A stretch of 64,000 nt of DNA from Gnetum montanum (GCA_015680685.1 MNCI01033540.1:182072-246071), one strand, 5' to 3'; counted from the stretch's first letter, positions 1 to 12,075 are shown. The notes: generated by a model from the sequence alone, not told the origin. A program made the numbers and translations.

Positions 1-560
1 GGGATGTCATCCTGTGGTGTCACACTTACAAGAATCTAGGGTGTATGTACTAAATCCTTGACTAGCATGAAGGCAATTAGCTAGATGATTGTCTTATCCT
101 CAAGAAAATCCAACACAATTCCACCAAAAACAACAAGCTTACTATCCAAGTGGAGCTCCACCACAACCATATAAGCAATACTAAAAAAGTGGCAGCAACC
201 ATAGTCATGGGGAATGCCACCACCATGACAGTAGTACCCTTACAAGTAACCAGATCCATATGGGTACTATGTTCAGCAACTCATTTCTCCATGAAGTTCT
301 ACCAACCATGCCTTATTTCAACATCACTATTACCCTTTAGAGTACCATTAAACTCATTCACCATCTACTTTAGGGGAGCACCCATATCTATACTATCCTT
401 CACATTCATTTGCACACATCCCTTCATCCTTAACCCAGTTACCTCCTACTCCATCCTTGCAAGGTAAAATTCCTCAATAGCCACAATAATGAAATGCTAT
501 GAGAGCTATAAATTTACAATTGGCCTTCTAGCCAAGTTGTTCAAATAATTGATCTAGGAA
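1..560 (+). pseudogene. Element E, gag C-terminal remnant and spacer
   Basis: The + strand reads as a low-complexity segment around 90-180 rich in Gln, Tyr, Pro and Ser (YYPSGAPPQPY at about 140-175), typical of the region after the capsid domain of plant gypsy Gag proteins. No CCHC zinc knuckle is visible. From about 270 on the reading is interrupted and no domain is recognisable. It is called gag because a protease and RT of the same orientation follow directly. This is the weakest part of E. Confidence 0.4.
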
Positions 561-784
561 ATGACCATTTTTTTATCCAAAAGTCCTCCCAAACCCTCAC
601 AACCTAATGTGGCTAGTCGTCCTATATCTCTAACACCCTCATCCTTTACATTAAACACATTCAAGAGCCCTGCAAACCAAATGCCACCTCAAATCCACAT
701 CGTAATGCTAACTCATGCTATCTCTGATTGGGTCAAGGTTGACAACCTTTCCATGAGGAGATCTAATGTAGGAAGTCCTCTTAT

Positions 785-1262
785 TTATTTATAGATTGCC
801 ATACATGAGCCATGCAAGGCTCTTCTTAATTTTGGTTCTAGTGTAAATCTCATCTCTTATGACATGTACGAGGCCTACAACCTACCACCTCTCAAAAAGA
901 GCATTATCTATTTAGAATTGGTACATTAATCAATCACTATTCCTCTGGAGTTAGTGAAGGACATTATGACCATAGTTTGTGGGTTGTCCTATCTTGCTAA
1001 TCTTCTGATGATCAAGGTAGAAAACTGCAAAGGTGACTTTCCTATCATTAAGGGATGTGCATGGTTAAGCATTGTTGATGCAAGAATGAACATCAGGAAC
1101 CTCTCCTTGGAGATTTCCAAGAAAAATGAATTTGGATGGCTTGAGAAGAAGTGAGTTTCATGCATTGCATAAAATGATAAGGGTGTAATTATGTGCAAAA
1201 AATCTACTTCATTAAAAGTACATTCATCAAAGCATGCAATTAGTGTGCACATGAAACTAATA
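785..1262 (+). pseudogene. Element E, aspartic protease remnant
   Basis: Retroelement protease that would cut the Gag-Pol polyprotein. The + strand reads LLNFGSSVNLIS near 826-860, matching the D-[ST]-G-[AS] motif with its catalytic Asp changed to Asn. A downstream IIKGCAWLSIVDA (about 1045-1085) corresponds to the family's conserved ILGRPWL-type motif with changes. Several stops interrupt it. It precedes the RT, as expected in gypsy elements. The product would be inactive. Confidence 0.6.
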
Positions 1263-1370
1263 TTCAAAGGTGCCTATATGTAGTAGCCATAAAACAGGAG
1301 GGTACCCAATGGTTGATAGGTAACTTTGATAGTAGCACACTATGCATGGAACCTACTTAGAGCTTGAAAT

Positions 1371-2538
1371 GTGCCTATGAATGAACTTGAGCAAGTTCAT
1401 CACAAACTCTCTAATGATGAAGATGATGATACCTATTGGGGAGAGTTGAAAATTCCTGATAATTTCAAGAAGGAGCCCTTAAAGTTAAAAACTTTACCAA
1501 CTGGCAAGAAGTATGCATTTTTAAACAATGGTAAGTTGATTATCATCAATGCAAGTCTTGTTCTTGAACAAGAAGATAAGCTATTGAATATGGTTAACAA
1601 ATGGTCAAAAACCTTTGCTTGGTCATATCTTGAGCTTATTGGAATAGATCCAAGGATATGCCAACATCATATCTACACTGACTTGGCCATGAAGCGAAGA
1701 AGCCAACTGCAGAGGCAGCTGAACCCAAAGTTGAAGTAGATTGTCGAAGAGAAAATTGAATAACTTCTCAAGGCAGGGTTCATTTATCCCATCACAAATA
1801 GTGAGTCGCAAGTGGTGGATCTATATCGACCTTAATTTTTTGAATATGGCAACATTTAAAGATCATTTTCCATTGCCATTGCTAGACCAATTGTTGGATA
1901 CTATATCTGGGAAATGTTAGTATAGCTTCCTGGATGGTTATAGTGACTATAACCAAATTCAAATTATGCTAAAGGATCAAACAAAAATAGAATTCATGAG
2001 TCCCTAGGAAACTTTTGCATATTGAAATATGTTTTTCGATCTACGTAATTCCCCTACAACATTCCAACGCATGGTCCTTAGTATTTTTCAATAGTAGATT
2101 GGTAGTGGGGTAGAAATCTTTATGGATGACTTCTCTACCTATGGTGCTACATTTGAGAAAGCCCTAAACTACCTTAAGAAAGTACTAAAAGGTTATGTTA
2201 AAACAAACCTTAGGCTCAATGGGTAGAAAAGCCATTTAATGGTCGAGGAAGGCATAGTATACATAATTACTCAAGCAAGGATTGAGATAAACATGAAAAA
2301 GATAATAGTTTTATATGCACACACTAGCTACTACTAGTGGTTCATATATAATTTCTCTAAGATTATAAAGTTTTCAGTCAAGCTTACAAAGAAAGATGCT
2401 CCATTCATCTAGACTGAGTGTGAACATGCATTCCAATAGCTGAAGGATAAACCCATAGAAACTCTAATTCTATGGGCATCAACCTAGTCCATACCATTTC
2501 ATATAATGATGGATGCATCTAATTATTCCTTTGGAGCC
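1371..2538 (+). pseudogene. Element E, reverse transcriptase and start of RNase H (Athila-like)
   Basis: The first part (1371-1739) is an open 122-codon stretch holding the pol linker, with GIDPRICQHHIYTD about 85-98 residues in. This is the typical 'GI.P..C.H.I' sequence ahead of gypsy RT. After a stop, the RT fingers (AGFIYPI), palm (DHFPLPLLDQLLD, SFLDGYSDYNQI) and catalytic FMDDFS (about 2119-2138) can be followed through many stops. RNase H begins with MMDASNYSFGAM at about 2505-2540 and is then cut by the left end of element A. The FMDD form of YxDD is usual for Athila-type RT. The gene is dead. Confidence 0.87.
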
Positions 2539-2543
2539 ATGAT
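2539..2543. other. Target site duplication ATGAT, left of element A
   Basis: ATGAT directly precedes the LTR start TGTAGC at 2544. The same five bases follow the right LTR at 41583-41587. A 5-bp duplication is the usual gypsy integration footprint. It shows that A's two LTRs belong to one insertion into E's RNase H region. Confidence 0.92.
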
Positions 2544-4748
2544 TGTAGCATCTAAATATGTTTGTGGCTAGAACACCAATAAGTTGTTAGGTGCACAACC
2601 TAACCCCAAGTTCGTAGGAGGGTGATGCTGGAGAAAATGGAAATGGGGTGCCCTGAGCAATCTAGTTGATCAATCAAGGACTTACGTGGTGTCAAATAAC
2701 CATTCATAGATAATGATTTTTAAGCATCACGTATAAGAGTTTAGCATAAGTAGGAGTGCAAAATGTATAATAGTGAGAGAATATGAGCATAGGTGCATAT
2801 GACAATATAGAGGAAAATATATGCTAACTATTTAAAATGCTATAGAAAAAGAATGAAATGGGAGTGTGAGTGAAGAAATGCATCATCCCAAGATTGGGGT
2901 ACATGGCTTTTGATTGAATGATGTGTACAATTGGTGTGCAACATAGATAGAAATAGCTAGGTAGTAGGGAAATATGGTCACACTCTCTAGAGTGTTGCAG
3001 ATGTAGTGTTGATAGGCATGAAGGAGTTAATGCTTGCTTGTTTAAGAGTTGTTACGTTGTTCCTGCATAGGTGTCACATTTAGGTGTAGGAGTGGGATGA
3101 AGATTTGGAAGGCTCTAATGCTAGGATTTTCCGCTCATCAACTTTCTACTCGCGAATCTCCTACTAAAGCCAAATGAAAAAGCTAATCCTTAGAATGTCA
3201 TTTACTGGAATATTTATAGAGCCAAGGTTGGGGGAAAAGTGTGGTTTGGATGCCATGTGTCCTAGGTCCTAGATAGCACAAACGTGAATGTGTCATGCTG
3301 ATGTCATACGCTCAAAGTATGATGCTACGTTGAATGGAACAAAAATAGGGATAAAAAATATTCCAAATTTTGACCATATTTTTTGGACTGCCTGCACCAG
3401 AATCAAAAAAAAATTGTCATATTTTTACAAAAAATGCCTAGAAAAAATGCAAATTTGAGCCTACACTCTAGGACTATGTCTTCCCTTTTCTTTTGAGTAA
3501 GGTCAAGCATAGGGACAACTTTGGGGATCAACAGGGGATGCAAAAAACAAAGCAAACTACGGATCTTGGCTATTGAGGGGATGCTAGAGTAGAAATGACC
3601 ATTGATAATGAACTTTGAGATCTTTTGGAGGTTTCTTGAGGCTTTCTCCAAGTGTTACGCTATCTATTTTTGAGGCTTTCAACAGAGTAGTGTAAACACT
3701 GGCTTGCTACATTTTGCTATGCTGGACAACATAGTGTAGCATAGCACCACATTTTTTAATGAATTTTGTCAAAACTGAAAACACCACTTTGAGACCCAAT
3801 AAGGTAAGCAAATTCAATAATCAACAACTGCATTCTTCATGTTGAAGGAGCCTGATACCTCCTAGTTTCATTCTTGGGACATTTTTAACCCTAATATCTC
3901 TGCTACGTTGTGCTACGTTGTGCAACATAGCATTTAATTTTGAACAAATCTTGACTTAACTTGTAATGATTTGCTAGAGGACCTTGATCATGCTTTGAGG
4001 ACGAAGTAGGATAAGTAGCCTTAATGGTCAAAGCATAACTAAGTGCATTTCTTATGTTAGAACAACTTGATAGAAGAGTTTTCGATGCTGGCATCCTGCT
4101 ACACTATGGTATGTTGTGTAGTGTAGCACAACATAACACCTAGTTTAGGATGACTTTTGTGAAACTTGCCATGTTTTTCCATGTCAGACTAATCACACTC
4201 CAAGGATGAAGTAAGTAAGGCATCCTTAGAGGCCAAAGAATCATCAAATTCACCTTCTACATCTAACTCAACACTTGGGAAAGTTTTAGCATTCCATGGC
4301 CTGCTACATTGTCTATGCTATGCAACATAGCATAGCATAATAGGTCAAAAATAGAAAATTTGCAAAACTATTTCATCCATCCTGAACACTTTTGGTAGCT
4401 CCAGCTTGGCACTAGGGTGGATCGACAACTAGGACATGTGTTAATTTGGGGAAGCTAGAGAGCATAGCAAGCTTGACAACCTAGAAGATAGAAAATTTGC
4501 CAAGCTATATGGTCCATCCTCAATGCTCCGTCTATGCAAATTGGCCTTGCAACTAGGTGCTACACTAACTATGTTGAAGAACATAGTAGACAAGCCTAGA
4601 AAAAAATTTGTAAGTATTAGGACTTCCAGGGTGCCATGTTATCTACATATCCCAACATGACACCACACTTGGAGAAAGTTTACCTAGGTCTCAATGCTTG
4701 AAAAAATCTAATGCTAAGTCATGAGAACCCAAAATTGATGGTGTTTCA
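2544..4748 (-). repeat. Element A 3' LTR
   Basis: It matches 39397-41582 along its whole length, with many substitutions. On the - strand it starts TGAAACACC and ends GATGCTACA. TATA box at 3211-3218 on the - strand. The U3/R part is rich in a CTACG/CTATG-based word (for example 3690-3760, 3900-3930, 4100-4135, 4310-4340) that forms short inverted repeats. Confidence 0.94.
3211..3218 (-). promoter_or_regulatory. TATA box, A 3' LTR
   Basis: TATAAATA on the - strand, within a context (CTCTATAAATA) shared with the other Tat-like LTRs in the window. It probably marks the U3/R promoter. Confidence 0.6.
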
Positions 4749-4814
4749 CTGGCTCCTCTTTGTTTATGTTTAGACAATTTTCCTGAGAGATGTTGACAAA
4801 GAGTATGAAACACC
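4740..4814 (-). promoter_or_regulatory. Polypurine tract of A inside an inverted repeat
   Basis: On the - strand AACAAAGAGGAGCCAG lies just before the 3' LTR start TGAAACACC, as a plus-strand primer should. The block is bounded by GGTGTTTC (4740-4747) and GAAACACC (4807-4814), and the inner words CTTTGT and ACAAAG also pair. The same arrangement occurs in B, C and D. Confidence 0.75.
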
Positions 4815-5084
4815 ATGATGAACACAACACCAACACTATTCATTAGTTCCTACTTAGATGACGCTTCGCTATGCTTAAGAGTGCTAGAAAAGTAAAGTAT
4901 GGTAGAGAATGAAGGATGAGTTTGAGGAGATGGGGTTAGGGGACAATGGATGGCAAAGAAAAAAATGTAGGATGTAGTGCCATGAGAACCATTGCCAGGG
5001 TGTGATCCCTCATCAGAGTTCTTGTGAGGGAGTAAGCACACATGGGTGTCTTTCCTCTTTTGGATTTCGACCTCTCATCAGAGG
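4815..5084 (-). other. Element A, 3' spacer without recognised coding
   Basis: Lies between the polypurine tract block and the repeat array. B, C and D have longer spacers of about 1 kb here. I see no conserved reading frame. Confidence 0.4.
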
Positions 5085-5660
5085 TTACCTTGCAAGCCTA
5101 GTTTTAGGTCTTGGTAGACTATCAAATGTGCTTGTTTAAGGTCTCAGTAGACCATGATGTGCTAGTTCAAGGTCCCAGCAGACCATGGTCTTAGTTTAAG
5201 GTATGAGCAGATCATGCTATGCTAGTTTAAGGTCCTAGCAGACCATGATGGCCAGTTTAAGGTCGTAGTGGATCATTTTGTGGATGTCAGTTTCATGTTA
5301 TGCCCCAAGGACATGTTATGCTAGTTTAATACTGTGGCAAATGCTCTATGCCAATTTTATGTCATGGAAAATGATCTATGCTAGTTTTACATCATAGAAG
5401 ATGCTCTATGCTAGTTTTACATCATAGCAGATGATCTATCGTAGTTTTATGTTATAGCAGATGAGCTGTGCCAGTTTTATGTCATAGTGGAAGGTCTATA
5501 CTAGTTTCACATCATAGCATATGAGCTATGCTAGTTTTACATCATAATGAATGATCTATTCCAGTTTTACATCATAACAGATGATCTATGCTAGTTTTAC
5601 ATCATAGTAGATGAGTCGTGCCAGTTTTACATCATAGTGGATGCTCTACTTAGCTTGCTT
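5085..5660 (-). repeat. Array of short palindromic repeats, A position 3 (after integrase)
   Basis: About 18 units of roughly 30 bp. On the + strand each has CTAGTTTAAGGTCNNAGCAGACCATG or the variant AGTTTTACATCATAGCAGATG. A 4-bp stem (GGTC/GACC or CATC/GATG) encloses six bases. The unit is shared with the arrays of B, C and D at the same place in the element. Non-coding. Confidence 0.9.
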
Positions 5661-5683
5661 TATATTCAGTACAACATTATATG

Positions 5684-6835
5684 TTAGGCATAGTATGGTT
5701 TCAGGTACAAGTGATAAACCAAATTAGTGAACTCATTGCTGTCTAAGTTAGCCAACTTGAATGCCCCATTTTCATATGCTTTCGTGACCAAAAAAGCCCC
5801 TTCCCAATTAGCTGAGAATTTGTTCACAGGCTTGCAAACAACCTTGAGGACTAGATCCCATTTTTTGATCAAGCATTGGTGCAGGTTGCAATGATATCTT
5901 TGTTATTTCTTATCTTGATACTACTCAATACGGTTAAGTGTTTGGATGCTTTCTTCCTTCATCGAGTCAAGATCAATGATTCTTGACTCATTATTTTGAG
6001 CCTCATCCATAAAGTTTGAGAGGATCATTCAGAGTGATGGGACCTGAAGTTCAAGGGGTAACACTATTTTAGATCCATGTACAAGACTGTATGGGGTTTT
6101 ACCTATGGTAGTTTTGCATGCTATGCGATAAGCCCAAAGTGTGTAGAAGAGTTGCTCGTGCCATCGTTGCTTGCTACTACTAAACATCTTCTTCAGAAGC
6201 TTGAAAATGAATTTATTGGTAGCTTTTGCTTGGCCATTGGCTTTGGGATAATACAATGATGAGAAAGAATTTTTAATGCCAAGATTTGCGCAAAAGGCTT
6301 TAGTTTCCATGCTACTTAATTGGGGCCTATTTTCTATAACGATAGCCATAGGAAGCCCAAATCGAGTTACTATATTGTCCAAGATGAATTTGCAAACTTG
6401 TTGAGATGTAGTCTTCCTAAGAGGAATAGCTTCTACCCACTTAGTAAAGTACTTAGTTATAGTAATAATGAAACTATGCCTTGCAGAAGACTTGGGTGTT
6501 ATGGGCCGTATGATGTCTAGTCCCCAACATTGGAAAGGCCACATGATTTTTGTGGTATGTAGCTTAATAGAATGATACATGTATCAGGTTTCCATGACAT
6601 TGACATATATCACATGTCTTGACCTTAGCGAGGTAATCATGCTCCATATAGGGCCACTAGTAGCCTAGTTGCCTAATTTTTATTACCATAGCTCTAGGAG
6701 CTATGTGGCCTCCACACAGTCCCACATGGACTTGATCAATGATTATTTGGGCTCTTCAGCACTTATGAAAGTTAGAAATATCCCATCATAAGATCTACAA
6801 CATAAAGCACCATCACCTACAAGGACATATTGCCA
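5684..6835 (-). pseudogene. Element A, integrase
   Basis: Inserts the cDNA copy into the host genome. The - strand reads the zinc-binding part near 6840-6560 (KTCDICQCHGN keeps both Cys), then the core: WGLDIIR (first Asp kept), VIENRPQL where the family has TDNGPQF (second Asp changed to Glu), and NGQAKATNK where the third catalytic residue, Glu, is Lys (codon 6224-6226). The C-terminal part (KWDLVLK, NWEGAFLVTKAY, up to the stop at 5684) is well kept. A 183-codon open stretch covers 6029-6580. Inactive by both substitutions and stops. Confidence 0.88.
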
Positions 6836-7440
6836 TGCTCATTTTTGTATTGTGTATTTTTGGGCAAATGTTAAGCCTTGTGGAAGCTCATCGTGTTGGA
6901 GGTAGGTTTTGATGTCATCATACCATTCTTGAGTCTGGGCATCACTTACAGATGTGATGTTTGGTGTGTAAATGATAGGGTTAGTGAATTCCATTATTGA
7001 AGTAGGTAAGGTAGCAAACATGTGTGATGGCACACTTAAAGCTAATGTGGCTAATGCATCGACTATAATATTCTCATTGTGGGGGATGTACTATATGTCT
7101 AAGAATGCAAATTTCTTTAGTAAGTATTTTTCTAAATCATAGTAGAGCTATAGATGTTGTGCCTTACAAGCATTGACCTCTATGACTTGGTTAATGACTA
7201 ATTGGAAATCACCTCAAATTGCTAAGTTCTAGATCCCTGACTCTTGAGTTGCTAAAATGCCCCTAAGGAGACCCTTGTATTCTGCTACATTATTTGTGCA
7301 AAGAAAAATAAAGTGATATCCAAAGGGTTGAATCTCCATGGAGGGAAATGTGAGAATTACAACAGCACTACCACCTTGTGTGGTTGAGGCATCATCAAAG
7401 TGTAGAATGGTTTCAAAGTCTACAGGTACTGGGCTTACAC
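6836..7440 (-). pseudogene. Element A, archaeal-type RNase H (second RNase H)
   Basis: Second RNase H domain, diagnostic of the Tat lineage, placed between the gypsy RNase H and integrase. On the - strand FDDASTTQGGSA (about 7400) matches FDGASTTKGGSA of element D. CTNNVAEYKGLL (about 7290) and LVINQVIEVNACKAQHL (about 7190) follow, then HNENIIVDALATLALSV (about 7060) holding the last acidic residue. Interrupted by several stops. Confidence 0.85.
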
Positions 7441-7529
7441 TACTAACATGTCATTTGGAAATTCAGGTTCTATTATTGCCTGGTCATCGGTGGGTAAAGC
7501 CATAAGTTGCATGGCTATCACTTGATCCT

Positions 7530-7925
7530 TTGTAGATGACTACACTATGTAGTGTAAGTCAAATTCTGTAGTTCTTGCTTTCCACCTGGCTATCCTACTG
7601 CTTTCATATATGTTAGTTATAATGGCCCTGAGTATGTTATTTTTGCAAATGATATTGACCTGGCTACAAAATAAATAATGTCTCCATTTTTTGAGTGCAA
7701 ATCCTAAAGCAAGGAAATTTTTTTCTACATCATTATATTTTGCTTCATAAGCTATCAATGAATGACTCAGGTAGTAAATAGGAGTTTCAGAGCCATCATC
7801 TCTCTTTTGATAGAGCAAGGTAGCAATGGTGGTATCTAAAGTTGTAAGATAAATGATGGTAGGAAGATCAACAAGCTTCGTTTTCAAGTTGTCAAATGCC
7901 TCTTGGCATTAGTTCATCCATTCAA
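7530..7925 (-). pseudogene. Element A, gypsy RNase H
   Basis: RNase H that degrades the RNA strand during reverse transcription. The - strand frame 7887-7540 is open and reads PIYYLSHSL, YEAKYNDVEKNFLALGFALKK and HYLFCSQVNII, all typical of Ty3/gypsy RNase H, and ends near EFDLHYIV. It is fused to the RT upstream by reading order but a frame break lies between them. Confidence 0.88.
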
Positions 7926-8910
7926 AGTTAGTTCCTTTTTTAACAAAGTGTTGCATTGGATGTAATTTATCTATTAACCTTATGATAAACCTTCATATAA
8001 ATTGTATCCTACCTTGAAATCCATGTAACTCTTTAAGTTTTGTATGTGCTGCTAAGTTGACAATGGCTTTGACTTTGTCTAGGTCTACATGTATTCCTGT
8101 TTTCGATACTATGAAGCCTAACATGCATCTAGTTTTGACACCAAAGAAACATTTTCTGGGATTGATATGAAGGTCATGCCTACAAAAATTTTGAAGGACT
8201 AGGTATAGATCATCTAATTGATCAAGCACTTTCTTAGATTTTACTGCTATATCATCGACATAGTTGTTTAGTCGCTCTAAAAGATAGTCACTAAAAATGT
8301 AAGTCATTGCTCACTAGTATGTTACTCCAGAATTTTTTAGTCCAAAGGGCATCATCATGTAACAAAACATTTTCCAAGGGGTTATGAAGGTAGTTATGAT
8401 TTGATGTTCTAGGTTTATACAGATTTTATTATATCCCGAGAATCCATCCATGAAGGATAGTAAGGCATGGCCAACTATAGTATCAACTAGTTGGTTGATA
8501 CTTGGGCAATGGGAAATTGTGCTTGATGGTCGCTGTGTTTAAGTCTCAGAAATCTATATAGATACGTATACTCCCAATTTTCTTGGGGACAACCATGATG
8601 TTCAATACCCAATCTACATAATTGACTTCTCAAATGAACCTGGCTTGGTAAAGCTTGTTGATTTCATCACACATAGCTAATGCAATCTCTGGCTTAATTT
8701 TGTGAGATTTTTGTGTGACTAGTTTAACACGTGAATCTAAGATAATGTTGTGTTGTATTATGCATGGGTCTAAGCCTCGCATATCTTCATAAGACCATGT
8801 AAACACTTTAACATTATTGTTAAGGACTTTAGAGATATTTTGCTGGAATTGTGGCTCTAATAAAGGGCTAGGTTTCAATGTTCTCACATTACTTTTGCAT
8901 GTGGTCATAG
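7926..8910 (-). pseudogene. Element A, reverse transcriptase (YVDD)
   Basis: The - strand shows the linker (GLDPCIIQHNIILD, about 8780-8740), fingers (DEINKLYQARFI ending 8630), the palm through several frame breaks, and catalytic YVDD in RLNNYVDDIAVKSKK (about 8270). The thumb ends in LKELHGFQGRIQFI (7993). It keeps the catalytic YVDD that B has lost by deletion. Stops and frame changes make it a pseudogene. Confidence 0.9.
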
Positions 8911-9085
8911 GAATTTCTACAAGTAGATCCTCAGTTACATCACCAGCCTCTAGGTCTAAGGCTTGGACTAGATTTTTTAGCTAGTCTAGTGATGTTTCTA
9001 AGGATGCTATATTGGTGTTACAAGGAGGTGGCTCAAAGTTTACAAGTTCTATGTTTAAGCATCTGATGAATCAACTGTGGGGTCT
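8911..9085 (-). other. Element A, pol leader, left of the solo LTR
   Basis: This is the upstream continuation of A's pol. It resumes at 10676 and aligns by eye with 22800-23050 of element B (shared words such as GCATCCTTAGAA-CATC). It has no recognisable domain and is interrupted by the solo LTR. Confidence 0.55.
9081..9085. other. Target site duplication GGGTC, left of the solo LTR
   Basis: GGGTC precedes TGTAACGACAG at 9086 and recurs right after the LTR at 10671-10675. Confidence 0.9.
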
Positions 9086-10670
9086 GTAACGACAGAAAAT
9101 GTCGGCACCTGGAAATACCGACCGATATTCCGGCGTACACAGTTTTAGCCATGGATCCGCGCGAGGGCTATGCTGGAAAAACGAATCCGCGGTGCCCTGA
9201 ACGGTCTTGTCGATCAGACAGGGACTTACGGGTCAGTAAAAGCGGTGACGATTACGGATTTTTGCGTGACGTGATTTGTTGCGAGAGATCGTAAAATAGG
9301 GAGACAATGACTTAGATGGATCTCTACGAAGATAATGCTAAAACGCCGGAAAGATGCTAACCGAGAGAAAAAAAACAAGTAGATGTCGGAAAGATCAAAG
9401 ATCTATGTTTCAATGCTGGATCAGATGTATACTTGCGTGTATATTACGTTACAATGGGAGAAAACCCCCAAAAATTGGATACAAAATGAGCGCAAAACAA
9501 CAAGAAAACTGTGTGGACAGAAATCTGATCTACCTTGTAGACCCAAAGCCTAGGTGCAGGAATGGTCAAGCTCTGAAGTCTGTCGATCTTTTGAACGATA
9601 GAACCTGCTAACTGGGCGAGACGACTCTGCAATTCCTGTTCTACTTCTTTGCTTTGGGTAGATCTGCTATTAGGACTCAGGCGTGCTATGTTCTGTTTCT
9701 GCTAAAGGATCGTGTTTGCAGCGATTACCAAAAGGTTGCTCTTGTTTCTCTACTCAAGGCGATGAGTGTTCCGTTGCTCAGAAAATGCTCGTGTCCTCTT
9801 GATCTGCTGTCAACAAAAAGCGATAAGTGCTCTGGTGCTCTGGTTTGTCAACTTGTCAACTTGCTCTCTCTCTCCCCCAAAAAATCTCCTCTTGTGTATT
9901 TGTTAGGCGGGGTATTTATAGGCCGCGACACGCGCAACCCTGATGATGCGGGCCCGAATGTCACGGATCCTGTTGATGCAATTCTTTTAAGTCGAACTGC
10001 GACTACGCACAACACGCTCGTTTGCATGTTGTGCGTGTAAAGAGCAGGCCCATGATAGGCGTGTCTCGGCTGCGTTTGCGTTCGTTCACCTTTTGTTGCG
10101 TGTATGAGCGCACTGACGTAAAAACAATGAGTTCAAGATCGTTTTACACTCACCACACAGCTGTGCGTGGCAAAGCGTAAATGTAACGCACGCTCACTAC
10201 GCAGCCATGCATGGTGAAGCGTAAACAAAGTATAACTTACGTTCATCACACAACTGCGCGTGATAAAGCGTAAATAGTGCATAACTTACGCTTACCACGC
10301 AGCGGCGCGTGGTGGAGCGTAAGGAGCGTGCAACTTGAATCATGACCTACGCACTGGTACGCACCGCCGCGTAACGAGCGTAAAGGCCACTTATGTATGT
10401 GCCGCAAGAAAAAGTGCCGACTTGTCATGCCTCTCTGGATTTTGCTTTCAACTGTTTTGGAGCTTATTACGCTCATCACGCTACCGTGCGTGATAGAGCG
10501 TAAACTTGTCCTTGAACAAATTTGCCTTTAACTGTCTTGGAGCCTATTACGGTCATCACGCTGCCGTGCGTGATAGAGCGTAAACTTGTCCTTAGACAAA
10601 TTCGAGGCGCGTTCTTGCTCAAATTATGAATCTTCGCCTGAGGCCGACCCGTAATTTTCACGGTGTTTCA
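9086..10670 (-). mobile_element. Solo LTR of the D family
   Basis: Nearly the whole length matches the D LTR (58202-59942). It starts TGTAACGACAG and ends GGTGTTTCA on the + strand, so its orientation is - like D. It has exact GGGTC duplications on both sides and no internal sequence. That is the footprint left by recombination between the two LTRs of one element. It is about 150 bp shorter than the D LTR, mainly because it has fewer copies of the roughly 72-bp hairpin unit (10460-10590). Many CpG are kept, so it is younger than its host A. Confidence 0.95.
9913..9920 (-). promoter_or_regulatory. TATA box, solo LTR
   Basis: TATAAATA on the - strand followed by CCCC, at the same place as in the D LTR (59027-59034). 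Confidence 0.6.
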
Positions 10671-10675
10671 GGGTC

Positions 10676-10829
10676 CAGTCAATATTAGAGGTGAATGAAG
10701 ATCATCATGTGCAGCCATTCCTAAGCGATCCTGCAAAATAGCCAACAAATCGAAGATGTCAAGTGGCACCTACCTAACATAGGAATATGAAGCGAAATTC
10801 TTGGAAAGTAATTATGCAATATCTCAAAA
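10676..10829 (-). other. Element A, pol leader, right of the solo LTR
   Basis: Continuation of A after the solo LTR. On the - strand it aligns by eye with B around 22790-22870 (words such as TCTTCATTCACCT). No domain is recognised. Confidence 0.5.
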
Positions 10830-10990
10830 TTGCTAGTTTAAGGTCTTAGCAGACCGTAACCATGTGTAGAATGCAAAACTACATTTTGAAATTGCCAGTT
10901 TAAGGTCTTAGCAGACCATCATTGTGCTTATAGTATAAAGGTAGCTTCAAAATTTCCAGTTTAAGGTCATAGTAGATAGTCACTATGCTT
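10830..10990 (-). repeat. Palindromic repeat array, A position 2 (between antisense gene and pol)
   Basis: Three units of AGTTTAAGGTCTTAGCAGACC or close variants, with the GGTC/GACC stem. Element B has the same kind of array in the same place (22480-22700). Confidence 0.85.
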
Positions 10991-11329
10991 GTAATCTAAA
11001 GAAAAAAGGGTTAAAATGAGGGGTTCAATCAAATGTTTAAAAACATTTTTTAGGACATCTATGCACTATGCTATAGGGAATGTGGGGTGTCCCACATTAC
11101 AAAAGGAACACATGATGTTCTATGTTACATGCAGCTTATGGGGTATCCCACGTTATGCATGGGACATAGGACATCCTAAAAAAGTAATGTGTCATGTAAC
11201 CCTGAAGGGTATAAATAGGGATTTACCCATGGTAAACTTGTCATTTTCATTATAAGAGCTAACAACCCAAAGCGTGGCACTTTTCAGAGAAGAGAGCATA
11301 GCAGTTGCAGTGTAACCACCGATAGGCCA
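10991..11329 (-). other. Element A, spacer up to the B insertion
   Basis: Aligns by eye with B 22250-22480: on the - strand it has AAGTTTACCATGGGTAAATCC where B has GAGTTTACCAAGGGTTAATCC. It is upstream sequence of the antisense gene. The 79-codon + strand frame at 11016-11255 has no support beyond length. Confidence 0.5.
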
Positions 11330-12032
11330 TGAAACACCCTAAATTTTCCAGGCATTCTTGCTTCACTAGGTCCTTAGAATTTAGGCAGCGTCATGTCACT
11401 TCGGCAAGAAATGAATGCTCTGAGTTTATACTATCTAGTTTGGTAAATTTTGTAAGTCCAATGTTGACAGGCCTAACGGACTCTTCAACCTACCCACTTG
11501 GGTAGTTTATCAAGTTGAAAGTCTACTCAGAAGTGATACGTGGGGTTTTCAATGGTGGTTAGGCCATGTAAAATAGTTCAACAAGTTTTCTAGTTAAGAA
11601 TTTTGCTACGCTATGTAGCATAGCAAGCCTCAGAAGATAGTTGCAGGAAGAAGTGCTATGCTATGCTATGCTACGCAGTGTAGCACAATGTAGCAAAAGC
11701 AAGACAAAAAGGCCTAGCTTGCTTAGTGATTTCAATTGCACTTAGCAAGTACCTCTGACCTTTCAAAACCAGTTGCTTCGCTCAACTTCAAGTCTTTTAG
11801 AAAAACTCCTTTAATTGGAAAAGTAGTAGATTAAACAAAAAGCAGGCTTTCTTGGCTGCTATGCTACGTAGCATAGAATAGCATAGCAAAAATGCAAGAA
11901 TGACAAAGGGCATCTGAGAAATACAAGATCAACAATTTTACAAGCTTTGCATCATAAAGAGAAAATGTTGCAAATTGTCAACATGATCTTCAAACAAACG
12001 TTTGCAATGTAAATCGTAGTTAAGGCCAGCTG

Positions 12033-12075
12033 CTATGCTATGCTATGCTACGCTACGTAGCATAGCATAGCATAG
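12033..12075. repeat. Perfect 19-bp inverted repeat in the B 5' LTR
   Basis: Arms 12033-12051 and 12057-12075 are exact reverse complements (CTATGCTATG...CTAC / GTAG...CATAG) with a 5-base loop. The right LTR has a related palindrome at about 28520-28553. Confidence 0.9.

Noticed and set aside
150-467. 105-codon + strand open frame with many Ser/Thr/Phe residues
   Set aside because: It runs in another frame over the gag tail of E, has no domain, and decayed AT-rich sequence gives many such frames.
5085-5660. CRISPR-like array (regular short repeats with variable parts)
   Set aside because: The setting is a plant retrotransposon, the units are contiguous and imperfect, and the 'spacers' are decayed versions of the same word. 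No cas genes.
9086-10670. Remnant of a complete D-family element with internal genes
   Set aside because: Exact 5-bp duplications flank a single LTR with no internal sequence, which is a solo LTR.
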